Source: Peptococcaceae bacterium 1109
GTDB lineage: Bacteria > Bacillota > Limnochordia > Darwinibacteriales > Darwinibacteriaceae
Reading direction: 5' to 3'
Length of the DNA: 64,000 nucleotides
Assembly (NCBI GenBank): GCA_001028815.1
Contig: LDJB01000005.1
Coordinates: 63,135-127,134, forward strand
Positions 1 to 9,113 of this stretch are shown piece after piece. The stretch's first letter is position 1. Each line of letters starts with the position of its first letter. The notes under the pieces are model-generated. The model saw only the letters and a program-made list of their open reading frames with translations, was not told where the DNA came from and did not search any database. Position numbers and translations under genes: made by a program.

Positions 1-54
1 ATCAGCTGTCCGTATGCTGGGGCGATGCAAGGGTTTTTGGGGGTGGAGGGTTAT

Positions 55-3000
55 ATGGCGCGCCTTGAGGAGATTAAGGAAGGCAGACAGGTCGTAGGTC
101 TATCTGGCACGGAGCCGGTAACAGTTATCGCGGTTAAATGGCGTGGCACTGGAGTCATGGAAGTCGCCTTTAAGGATGCCAACGGCCAGCTCGGCAGTGA
201 GCTTTTGTTTCGGGAAGACGAAGAGCGGCTTGGCGTGGTAGAGGGCGCTTTGCGCTGGGGTTTCGATGGGGATGCGGAGCGAATGCGGTTGGTGTCGGAG
301 GCTTACCGCACCCATCTCGCGCACCTCTTTGATCCGTATCTCGCCGTCTACACATCAGCGATTGAGCCCCTGCCTCACCAGATCTCCGCAGTGTACCAAG
401 AGATGCTGCCTCGCCTGCCCCTGCGGTTTGTCTTGGCGGACGATCCAGGTGCGGGGAAAACAATCATGACAGGGCTATTGCTGAAGGAACTGATGATCCG
501 CGGTGACCTTAGAAGGTGCTTGATCGTGACCCCTGGCAGCCTCGCTGAACAGTGGCAGGATGAGCTTTATCATAAGTTCAACCTGCGCTTTGAAATACTT
601 ACTAATGATCGGATTCAGTCCTCCGTCTCTGGAAATGTGTTTAGAGAAGCGGGTTTCCTCATCGCCCGCCTCGACAAGCTGGCTCGCAGTGATGATCTGC
701 AGCAAAAACTGGGCGACACAGATTGGGATCTAGTCGTAGTGGATGAAGCCCACAAAATGTCTGCAACTGTCTGGGGCGGTGAAGTAAAATACACTAAGCG
801 CTACCGCCTAGGACAACTCCTATCAAGAATCGCTCGCCATTACTTGCTGCTTACAGCTACACCCCATAACGGCAAAGAAGAAGATTTTCAGCTCTTCATG
901 TCCCTCATCGACCCCGATCGCTTTGAGGGTGCTGTCCGCGCTTCGAACAGGACCGTGGACGTAGATGACTTAATGCGCCGCTTGGTGAAGGAGGAACTGG
1001 TGCGCTTTGACGGTACCCCACTCTTCCCCGAGCGGATTGCTTATACTGTGAATTATGATCTATCGCCCCTGGAAGAGAGGCTGTACAAGGCTGTTACTCA
1101 ATATGTCCAGGAAGAGTTTAACCGGGCCGATCAGCTGCAAGGTGAACGGAGGACCACCGTAGGCTTCGCCCTGACCATCCTGCAGCGTCGCCTAGCATCA
1201 TCTCCTGAGGCCATATATCAGTCACTGAAGCGCCGCCGGGAGAGACTGGAAGATCGGCTTAACGAGGAACTTGCGGGCAAGCGAGCCCTAGATGCAGCTC
1301 TCCATGTCTATGACGAAGACCTGGATGAGGACGATTTCCCCGCTGCTGAGCTTGAAGATATGGAAGAAAGGGTAATCGACCAGGCTACGGCAGCGCAGAC
1401 CATTTCAGAGCTCCGGGCGGAACTCGCCACTCTGAAAAACCTGGAGCAGATGGCCAACGAAGTGCGCATGAGCGGGGAAGACCGCAAGTGGGATGAGCTG
1501 TCCAAGCTACTGCAAGATGATGTTAACATGTTTGGCCCCGATGGTATGCGCAAAAAGCTGATTATCTTCACTGAACACCGGGACACTTTGCGCTACCTGA
1601 ATGACAGGATCCGCTCGCTGCTCGGGAATGATGAGGCTGTGGTTACGATCCACGGTGGGTTGTCTCGGGATGAGCGCCGCAAAGTACAGGAGCTATTTAA
1701 GCACGATAAGAACGTGCAAATCCTTATCGCGACAGATGCTGCCGGAGAAGGTATTAACCTTCAGCGGGCACATCTCATGATTAACTACGATCTACCCTGG
1801 AATCCCAACCGTATTGAGCAGCGTTTTGGCCGAATTCACCGGATCGGCCAACGGGAAGTGTGCCACCTTTGGAACTTGGTGGCACGAGAAACCCGAGAAG
1901 GTATGGTGTTCCAGAGGCTGTTTGAGAAACTGACCCAAGCCAGCAATACACTTAAAGGCAAAGTCTTTGATGTCCTGGGCAAAGTCACGTTTGAGAATCG
2001 CCCCTTACGGGAGCTTCTCATCGAAGCGGTGCGCTACGGCAATGATCCGCATGTGAGGGAAAGGCTGTACGAAGTGGTGGACAAGTCCCTGGACTATGAA
2101 GCTTTGCGTAACCTTCTAGCTGAACATGCCCTCACAGAAGAGTCCATGGACATTCAGCAGGTAATGGCCATCCGGGAAGATATGGAACGCATGGAAGCAC
2201 ACCGGCTTCAGCCTCACTTTGTGGAGTCATTTTTCCTTGAGGCTTTTACCGGTCTAGGCGGTAGAATCCAGCCCCGGGAAAAAGGACGGTATGAGATCAC
2301 CTTCGTACCTTTTGTGGTGCGTAGTCGCAACGTTGCCGTATCTTCTGTGGAGCCTGTCCCCAATCGCTACGAACGGGTCTGCTTTGACAAAGCCTACTGC
2401 ATAGTCCCGGGAAAACCAGAAGCCGCTCTAATTGCCCCTGGGCACCCTCTCCTTGAAGCAGTGATCCATGTCATCTTGGAGCAGGAGGGGGATGTTCTAA
2501 AGCGAGGGGCGGTGTTTATCGATGAGACAGACTTAAGCTGTGAGGAGCGCCTGCTGTTTTATGTGGAGAATGCGGTGCAAGATGGAGTCATCCTCCCAAG
2601 TGGCAGCAAGCGGATCGTCTCCAAGCAGGTACATTTCGTTGAGCTCAAAGAGGACGGTACTGCCATTAACGCGGGTTATGCTCCTTACTTGGACTATCGT
2701 GCTGCCAATGCTGCAGAGCTGCAAGCAGTGAAGTCATATCTGAAACAGCGGCAATGGCTCAAGAATGACGTAGAGGACATTGCCGTGAGCTATGCGGTGG
2801 AGGAAATCATCCCTGCTCATCTTGGTGAAGTGCGGAAGCGCAAGCTCACGCTGGTGGAGAAAACGGAAAAGGCGGTCAAGGAGCGCCTAAGGGCAGAGAT
2901 CCAATACTGGGACTTCCGAGCCGCAGAGCTGAAAGAGAAAGAGGCCGCGGGCAAGGTAAACGCAAACCTCAACTCCCAAATGGCCGAGCGGCGTGCTGAG

Positions 3001-3612
3001 GAATTTGCAGGGCGCCTCAAGAAAAGACTTGCGGAACTGGAGAAGGAAAAGCGCATCTCTGCTCTGCCGCCCGTTGTGGCTGGAGGGGCGCTGGTAATCC
3101 CGAAGGGCCTTCTCAGCCGTCTCATGGGCAGAACTACGCAATTTTCTGCTGATGCCCAGTCCCGCAAGGCGATAGAGCTCAAGGCAATGGAAGCTGTAAT
3201 GGAAATCGAACGGGAACTTGGGTACGCTCCCGAAGATGTGAGCTCACAAAAGGTAGGTTATGATGTGGTGTCCTGGGTCCCCGCAGAAAAACGGGGTAGT
3301 GAAGGGTCTGCCCTGCGGTTTATTGAAGTGAAGGGACGGACTGCGGGTGCAGATACAGTGACGGTAACAAAGAACGAAATTCTTACGGCGTTTAACAAGC
3401 CCGAACAGTATATTCTAGCCATTGTGGAAGTAGATGGGGACGAGACCAACGTCGTATACCTGAAAAAGCCTTTCAAAGAGCGGCCAGACTTTGCCGCAAC
3501 GAGTGTAAACTACAACATTTCCGAACTTATGAAGCACGCAGATATCATTCTGAAACGAGGGAATGCAATTGGCCTACAAGAAGAAACTGATCGAGGTGGC
3601 GCTGCCTCTTGA
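55..3612 (+). CDS. SNF2-like helicase with C-terminal DUF3883 domain (defence cassette)
   Basis: A 1185-residue superfamily 2 helicase that probably acts as the DNA translocase of the defence cassette. Motifs visible: Walker A PGAGKT (K135), DEAH box (D230), TATPH near residue 267, motif V ATDAAGEG near 560 and motif VI RFGRIHRIGQ near 590. The C-terminal DUF3883 domain carries GYD (D1070) and IEVKG (E1091, K1093), a spacing that resembles PD-(D/E)XK nucleases. I chose ATG 55 because GGAGG at 45-49 precedes it and because the protein then begins MARLEEIK, as relatives do. An in-frame ATG at 25 has no such site, and the frame is open to the window edge, so a longer N-terminus is not excluded. 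Its 3' end overlaps the next gene by 50 bp in another frame, suggesting coupled translation. Confidence 0.9.
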   Translation: MARLEEIKEGRQVVGLSGTEPVTVIAVKWRGTGVMEVAFKDANGQLGSELLFREDEERLGVVEGALRWGFDGDAERMRLVSEAYRTHLAHLFDPYLAVYTSAIEPLPHQISAVYQEMLPRLPLRFVLADDPGAGKTIMTGLLLKELMIRGDLRRCLIVTPGSLAEQWQDELYHKFNLRFEILTNDRIQSSVSGNVFREAGFLIARLDKLARSDDLQQKLGDTDWDLVVVDEAHKMSATVWGGEVKYTKRYRLGQLLSRIARHYLLLTATPHNGKEEDFQLFMSLIDPDRFEGAVRASNRTVDVDDLMRRLVKEELVRFDGTPLFPERIAYTVNYDLSPLEERLYKAVTQYVQEEFNRADQLQGERRTTVGFALTILQRRLASSPEAIYQSLKRRRERLEDRLNEELAGKRALDAALHVYDEDLDEDDFPAAELEDMEERVIDQATAAQTISELRAELATLKNLEQMANEVRMSGEDRKWDELSKLLQDDVNMFGPDGMRKKLIIFTEHRDTLRYLNDRIRSLLGNDEAVVTIHGGLSRDERRKVQELFKHDKNVQILIATDAAGEGINLQRAHLMINYDLPWNPNRIEQRFGRIHRIGQREVCHLWNLVARETREGMVFQRLFEKLTQASNTLKGKVFDVLGKVTFENRPLRELLIEAVRYGNDPHVRERLYEVVDKSLDYEALRNLLAEHALTEESMDIQQVMAIREDMERMEAHRLQPHFVESFFLEAFTGLGGRIQPREKGRYEITFVPFVVRSRNVAVSSVEPVPNRYERVCFDKAYCIVPGKPEAALIAPGHPLLEAVIHVILEQEGDVLKRGAVFIDETDLSCEERLLFYVENAVQDGVILPSGSKRIVSKQVHFVELKEDGTAINAGYAPYLDYRAANAAELQAVKSYLKQRQWLKNDVEDIAVSYAVEEIIPAHLGEVRKRKLTLVEKTEKAVKERLRAEIQYWDFRAAELKEKEAAGKVNANLNSQMAERRAEEFAGRLKKRLAELEKEKRISALPPVVAGGALVIPKGLLSRLMGRTTQFSADAQSRKAIELKAMEAVMEIERELGYAPEDVSSQKVGYDVVSWVPAEKRGSEGSALRFIEVKGRTAGADTVTVTKNEILTAFNKPEQYILAIVEVDGDETNVVYLKKPFKERPDFAATSVNYNISELMKHADIILKRGNAIGLQEETDRGGAAS

Positions 3613-6328
3613 TGACATAAACGAGGAATCGGCTAGGGAAAAGTCTATCCGCCACGGACATCCATCCACGCTCCATTTGTGGTGGGCAAGGCGGCCCCTG
3701 GCTGCTGCTCGCGCGGTTATCTGGGCATCTCTTGTGGACGATCCTTCCAGCCATCCTGATAGGTACCCCACTGAGGAAGCCCAACGGATGGAGCGTGAAA
3801 GGCTCTTTGGGATTCTGACAGAGCTCATTAGATGGGAGAACTCTAATAATGAAGACGTCCTGGAGAAGGCCGAGGCAGAGATCCGTTTGTCCACGGGAGG
3901 CAAGCCACCGGCGCTGCTAGATCCCTTCGCTGGCGGTGGTGCCATTCCCCTGGAGGCACAGCGGCTGGGTCTAGAGGCCCATGCCAGTGACCTCAATCCG
4001 GTGGCAGTGATGATCAACAAGGCCATGATTGAAATACCGCCGTTATTTGCCGGTCAGCCTCCGGTGAACCCTGCATCCCGGGAGAAGCTGCTAGATGCCT
4101 GGCGTGGGGCATTGGGGCTTGCAGAAGATGTGAGGCATTACGGCAACTGGATGCTGAAAGAAGCACTGAGCCGCATCGGCAACTTGTATCCCACGGTCAC
4201 AGATGAGCATGGACAGGAACTAACGGTGATTGCCTGGATCTGGGCTCGGACGGTGACCTGTCCCAACCCCGCCTGTGGCTGTGAAATGCCATTGGTCAGG
4301 TCATTCCAGTTGTCGAAGGCTAGAGGCAAGGGTGCTTATGTGCAGCCCATTATTGATAACGGCGAGATTACATATGAGGTAAGACAGGGCCAAGGGGCGC
4401 CAGACGGTACGGTCAACCGCCGGGGCGCTAAATGCCTTTCATGCGGCACCCCAGTGGGCTTTCCATATATCCGGGAAGAAGGCAGGCAAGGCCGCATGGG
4501 GCACCGTCTGATTGCCATAGTCGCCGATGGCAATCCTGGCCGAGTCTATCTATCCCCCCATGAGGCACATGTGCAGGCGGCCGCTGTGGATCAGCCAGAA
4601 GATTACCCTGATGCGGCCATTCCCTTCAACCCACGGGACTTCAAAACGCCAAACTACGGCCTGGATCGATTCTCCCATCTGTTTACTGCCCGCCAGATGA
4701 CCGCGCTGGTCACATTAGCGAGACTAGTAAAGGAAGCGCAGGCCATGGCTACCGCTCACGCTTTAGCAGCTGGCATGGCAGATGATGGCATTCCCCTGGC
4801 AGATGGCGGTACAGGTGCCAAGGCGTATGGACAAGCCATTGGGGTCTATCTCGCCTTTGCCGTGGATAAGATGACCAATTACCACTGCAACTTAGCGTCC
4901 TGGCATTCCTCAAGGGAACTCTTGCAGTGCACCTTCGCCCGGCAAGCACTGCCTATGGTATGGGATTTTGCTGAAGGCAACCCCTTAAGCAACTCTTCCG
5001 GGTGTTTCGCCAACATGCTGGAATGGGTCGCAAAGTGCATCGAAGCGTTTCCTGCTGCAGCACAGGGGCGGGCCATTCAGTGTGATGCCCAAAGCGACCT
5101 GGGCCTAAAGGGTATCATGGTCTCCACCGATCCGCCGTACTATGACAACATCGGCTATGCAGACCTGTCTGATTTCTTCTATATATGGATGCGGGAGTCT
5201 TTGCACGGAACCTATCCGGACCTATTCCGCACTATGCTGACACCCAAGACGGAAGAACTGGTGGCAACCCCCTACAGGTTTGATGGTGATGCCAACAAGG
5301 CGCGGGACTTTTTTGAAGATGGCATGCTTAAGGCGTTTCTCCAAATTCACAGTTATGTGGATGAAGCGTTTCCCATGACCGTTTACTATGCCTATAGACA
5401 AAGCGAGATTGATGAAGAGGCAGGAAACGAAGAAGCGGCTACGGCATCAACTGGCTGGGAGACGATGTTATCTGCCATTCTTGAAGCTGGTTTTGCCATC
5501 ACGGGAACATGGCCCATCAGGACAGAAATGGGCAGCAGGGCGCTGGCCCGGAGCGGCACTAATGCTCTCGCATCATCGGTTGTTCTGGTTTGCCGCAAAC
5601 GCCCAGAAGATGCCCCTATATGCACCCGCCGTGACTTCTTAAATGCCCTCAAGCGGGAGCTGAAGCCTGCCCTGGATACACTCCAATCAGCAAACATCGC
5701 TCCAGTGGACTTGGCTCAGTCTGCGATTGGGCCGGGGATGGCGGTTTTCTCGCGGTACTCTAAAGTCCTGGAGGCTGATGGGACGCCCATGACCATCCGG
5801 ACAGCGCTGCAGATCATTAACCAAGAGCTTGACTTATACTTTTCCGAACAAGATAGCGAACTAGATGCGGACAGCCGCTTCTGCGTTGACCTGTACACCC
5901 AGTATGCCTTTGGTGAACTGTCCTTCGGTGAAGCGGATGTGCTGGCTCGGGCGAAGAACACTTCAGTTGACCGCCTTGCCAAAAATGGTATTGTGAACGC
6001 TGAAAAGGGGAAAGTACGCCTACTTACCCGTGAGGAGATCCCTGAAAAGGTTGACTGGAAATCTACGTGGCTCCTTACCCAACAGCTTACCCGGGCTATG
6101 GAAAGGGAAGGCGTGGCAGGCGCAGCCAAGCTTGCTGCTGGAGCTGTTTCGTCCGAACCAGAGCGGGCCCGAGCTTTGGCGTACAGGCTCTATACTATTG
6201 CGGAACGCAAAGGGTGGACCGGGGAAGCCTACGCGTACAACTCCCTTGTCACCATGTGGCGGGATATTCAAGCGGCCGCTGCCGAATTGAGAAGTCGTGC
6301 TCCTGAGCAAACCATGCTGGAGTTTTAG
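3563..6328 (+). CDS. DUF1156 DNA methyltransferase 1
   Basis: A 921-residue DNA amino-methyltransferase of the DUF1156 family, expected to modify adenine or cytosine in host DNA. The N-terminal DUF1156 block (residues 6-60) includes SIRHGHPSTLHLWW. The SAM-binding motif I DPFAGGG lies at 120-126 and the catalytic DPPY motif at 523-526. Between them is a zinc-ribbon-like insert with cysteines at 233, 238, 240, 291 and 294. Motif I precedes DPPY, the alpha/gamma order. The start lies inside the helicase gene, with GAGG just upstream, and aligns with the starts of the two paralogues that follow. The last ~700 bp are nearly identical to the next gene. It could be a stand-alone modification enzyme or the hygiene partner of the helicase. 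Confidence 0.9.
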   Translation: MQLAYKKKLIEVALPLDDINEESAREKSIRHGHPSTLHLWWARRPLAAARAVIWASLVDDPSSHPDRYPTEEAQRMERERLFGILTELIRWENSNNEDVLEKAEAEIRLSTGGKPPALLDPFAGGGAIPLEAQRLGLEAHASDLNPVAVMINKAMIEIPPLFAGQPPVNPASREKLLDAWRGALGLAEDVRHYGNWMLKEALSRIGNLYPTVTDEHGQELTVIAWIWARTVTCPNPACGCEMPLVRSFQLSKARGKGAYVQPIIDNGEITYEVRQGQGAPDGTVNRRGAKCLSCGTPVGFPYIREEGRQGRMGHRLIAIVADGNPGRVYLSPHEAHVQAAAVDQPEDYPDAAIPFNPRDFKTPNYGLDRFSHLFTARQMTALVTLARLVKEAQAMATAHALAAGMADDGIPLADGGTGAKAYGQAIGVYLAFAVDKMTNYHCNLASWHSSRELLQCTFARQALPMVWDFAEGNPLSNSSGCFANMLEWVAKCIEAFPAAAQGRAIQCDAQSDLGLKGIMVSTDPPYYDNIGYADLSDFFYIWMRESLHGTYPDLFRTMLTPKTEELVATPYRFDGDANKARDFFEDGMLKAFLQIHSYVDEAFPMTVYYAYRQSEIDEEAGNEEAATASTGWETMLSAILEAGFAITGTWPIRTEMGSRALARSGTNALASSVVLVCRKRPEDAPICTRRDFLNALKRELKPALDTLQSANIAPVDLAQSAIGPGMAVFSRYSKVLEADGTPMTIRTALQIINQELDLYFSEQDSELDADSRFCVDLYTQYAFGELSFGEADVLARAKNTSVDRLAKNGIVNAEKGKVRLLTREEIPEKVDWKSTWLLTQQLTRAMEREGVAGAAKLAAGAVSSEPERARALAYRLYTIAERKGWTGEAYAYNSLVTMWRDIQAAAAELRSRAPEQTMLEF

Positions 6329-6344
6329 AAGGAAGGGGATTTAA

Positions 6345-9101
6345 ATGTCCTACAAGAAGAAACTGATCGAGGTGGCCCTGCCTCTTGACGCGATTAGCGC
6401 AGAATCAGCGAGGGAAAAATCCATTCGCCACGGACATCCTTCCACTCTTCATCTTTGGTGGTCGAGGAAGCCAACAGCCACTGCTCGGGCAGTTATCTGG
6501 GCTTCTCTCGTGGACGATCCTTCTAGTCATCCTGACAAGTTTCCCACAGAAGAAGACCAGCAGGCTGAGCGGGAGAGGCTTTTTGGCATATTGACAGAGC
6601 TCATTAAGTGGGAGAACTCCAATAATAAGAATGTTTTGGAGAAGGCGAAAGCGGAGATCGAGAAGTCCACTAACGGAAAACCGCCTGCATTGCTTGATCC
6701 CTTTACCGGAGGCGGTTCCATACCCCTTGAGGCACAACGACTCGGTCTTAAAGCGTATGCTAGCGATCTTAATCCAGTGGCTGTAATGATCAACAAGGCC
6801 ATGATAGAGATTCCCCCGCGGTTTGAGGGGCAAGGAGCTGTAAACCCTGAAGCCCGCGCAAAGCCTATAGACACGTGGCAGGGAGCACTTGGCCTAGCAG
6901 AAGACGTTAGATACTATGGCGAATGGATGAAGCAGGAAGCCCTCAAGCGAATCGGGTATCTTTATCCAACGGTCAGGGATGAGTATGGCCAAGAGAGAAC
7001 GGTTATTGCGTGGATTTGGTTTCGAACGGTAAAGTGTCCGAACCCTGCATGCGGATGCGAGATGCCCCTTACAAGCTCGTTTGAGCTCTCTAAGAAGAAA
7101 GGTAATGAGACCTATGTGTGTCCGGTGATTTCCGACGGTGAGATCACATATGAGCTGAAGACAGGAACGGGAGCGCCCCAGGGTACTGTCAATCGCAGGG
7201 GAGCAACCTGTGTTTCGTGCGGGACTCCCATCGACTTCCCGTATATTCGTTCCGAAGGCCAAGCGGGAAGAATGGGTTCCCGCCTCGTGGCGGTTGTCGC
7301 GGAAGGGAACAACGGGCGCCTGTATATCCCCGCAGACAACGAACATTTACAAGCAGCTCAAGTGTCGAGACCCGAGGAGTACCCCGATGCCCAGATTCCA
7401 GACAACCCGCGGGATTTTAAGACTCCCAACTATGGACTGAAGAGATTCGCTGACTTATTCACTAACAGACAACTCACCGCCCTTACTATCCTTTGTTCGC
7501 TTGTTGCAGAAGCGCAAGAAAAGGCCGAAGCAGATGCCTTAGCGGCAGGAATGGAGGACGACGCCCTTTCGTTGGCAGAAGGAGGCAGTGGCGCAAGGGC
7601 CTATGGAGAAGCCATAGGTGTATATTTGGCATTCGCCGTTGACAAGCTGGCGGATTACCATTCTGCGGTGTGCTCGTGGAACTCCCCCCGCGAAAATATT
7701 CGCAATGTCTTTGGGCGACAGGCAATACCGATGGTTTGGGATTACGCCGAAGCGAACCCATTCTGCAACTCTTCAGGCAGCTACAACAACATGCTTGACT
7801 GGGTCGTAAAATGTCTCACTCGACTGCCAGGCGGGCCTCAAGGCACAGCTCGGCAGTTTGATGCTCAGAGTGATACAGGTCTCCGCAACGTGATGGTTTC
7901 AACCGATCCGCCTTATTATGACAACGTTATTTACGCGGATTTATCGGATTTCTTTTATGTATGGATGAGGCAGTTGCTGAAGCACACCTATCCAGATGTG
8001 TTCCGTACAATGTTAGTTCCGAAGAGCGAGGAGCTTGTAGCAAACCCGTATCGATTCGATGGCGACAAGGATCAAGCTAGGGTCTTTTTTGAAAAAGGAA
8101 TGTTAGAGGCGCTGACACAGATATACATAAGCGCTCGCGATGATATCCCCGTGACCATTTATTACGCCTTCAAACAGAATGATACTCGTGAGGATGGCAA
8201 TGGTAACGAGCAAACGGTATCCACGGGATGGGAAACGATATTGACGGCGATAGTCTCTGCTGGATTCCAGATAATGGGCACATGGCCTATAAGAACGGAG
8301 AAGCCGGGCCGTACTCTAGACATCGACTCCAACGCTTTAGCTTCCTCAATTGTCCTTGTTTGCCGCAAACGCCCAGAAGATGCCCCTATATGCACCCGCC
8401 GTGACTTCTTAAATGCCCTCAAGCGGGAGCTGAAGCCTGCCCTGGATAAACTCCAATCGGCAAACATCGCTCCAGTGGACTTGGCTCAGTCTGCGATTGG
8501 GCCGGGGATGGCGGTTTTCTCGCGGTACTCTAAAGTCCTGGAGGCTGATGGGACGCCCATGAGCATCCGGACAGCGCTGCAGATCATTAACCAAGAGCTT
8601 GACTTATACTTCTCCGAACAAGATAGCGAACTAGATGCGGACAGCCGCTTCTGCGTTGACCTTTACACCCAGTATGCCTTTAACGAACTGTCCTTCGGTG
8701 AAGCGGATGTGCTGGCTCGGGCGAAGAACACTTCAGTTGACCGCCTTGCTAAAAATGGTATTGTGGACGCTGAAAAGGGGAAAGTACGCCTACTTACCCG
8801 TGAGGAGATCCCTGAAAAGGTTGACTGGAAATCTACGTGGCTCCTTACCCAACAGCTTACCCGGGCTATGGAAAGGGAAGGCGTGGCAGGCGCAGCCAAG
8901 CTTGCTGCTGGAGCTGTTTCGTCCGAACCAGAGCGGGCCCGAGCTTTGGCGTACAGGCTCTATACTATTGCGGAACGCAAAGGGTGGACCGGGGAAGCCT
9001 ACGCGTACAACTCCCTTGTCACCATGTGGCGGGATATTCAAACGGCCGCTGCCGAATTGAGGCGGCGTGCCCCTGAGCAGACTACCTTCGGCTTTGAGTA
9101 A
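6345..9101 (+). CDS. DUF1156 DNA methyltransferase 2
   Basis: A 918-residue paralogue of the preceding gene, starting 16 bp after it behind a GAAGGAAGGGG ribosome site. It keeps motif I as DPFTGGG (D118), DPPY at 521-524, and the cysteine pattern of the zinc-ribbon insert. The first two thirds differ clearly from methyltransferase 1 in nucleotides and codon choice. From 8359 to 9060 the DNA matches 5589-6290 of methyltransferase 1 with only about a dozen differences. The gene therefore looks like a chimera whose tail was overwritten by its neighbour, or vice versa. The variable middle between motif I and DPPY is where target recognition would differ, but this is inference. Confidence 0.9.
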   Translation: MSYKKKLIEVALPLDAISAESAREKSIRHGHPSTLHLWWSRKPTATARAVIWASLVDDPSSHPDKFPTEEDQQAERERLFGILTELIKWENSNNKNVLEKAKAEIEKSTNGKPPALLDPFTGGGSIPLEAQRLGLKAYASDLNPVAVMINKAMIEIPPRFEGQGAVNPEARAKPIDTWQGALGLAEDVRYYGEWMKQEALKRIGYLYPTVRDEYGQERTVIAWIWFRTVKCPNPACGCEMPLTSSFELSKKKGNETYVCPVISDGEITYELKTGTGAPQGTVNRRGATCVSCGTPIDFPYIRSEGQAGRMGSRLVAVVAEGNNGRLYIPADNEHLQAAQVSRPEEYPDAQIPDNPRDFKTPNYGLKRFADLFTNRQLTALTILCSLVAEAQEKAEADALAAGMEDDALSLAEGGSGARAYGEAIGVYLAFAVDKLADYHSAVCSWNSPRENIRNVFGRQAIPMVWDYAEANPFCNSSGSYNNMLDWVVKCLTRLPGGPQGTARQFDAQSDTGLRNVMVSTDPPYYDNVIYADLSDFFYVWMRQLLKHTYPDVFRTMLVPKSEELVANPYRFDGDKDQARVFFEKGMLEALTQIYISARDDIPVTIYYAFKQNDTREDGNGNEQTVSTGWETILTAIVSAGFQIMGTWPIRTEKPGRTLDIDSNALASSIVLVCRKRPEDAPICTRRDFLNALKRELKPALDKLQSANIAPVDLAQSAIGPGMAVFSRYSKVLEADGTPMSIRTALQIINQELDLYFSEQDSELDADSRFCVDLYTQYAFNELSFGEADVLARAKNTSVDRLAKNGIVDAEKGKVRLLTREEIPEKVDWKSTWLLTQQLTRAMEREGVAGAAKLAAGAVSSEPERARALAYRLYTIAERKGWTGEAYAYNSLVTMWRDIQTAAAELRRRAPEQTTFGFE

Positions 9102-9113
9102 TGAGGAGACTCC

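Noticed and set aside
6020..6310. Similar open frames in both methyltransferase 1 and 2 tails (also near 8790-9221 on both strands)
   Set aside because: They recur only because the underlying DNA is duplicated; the methyltransferase frame explains the sequence.
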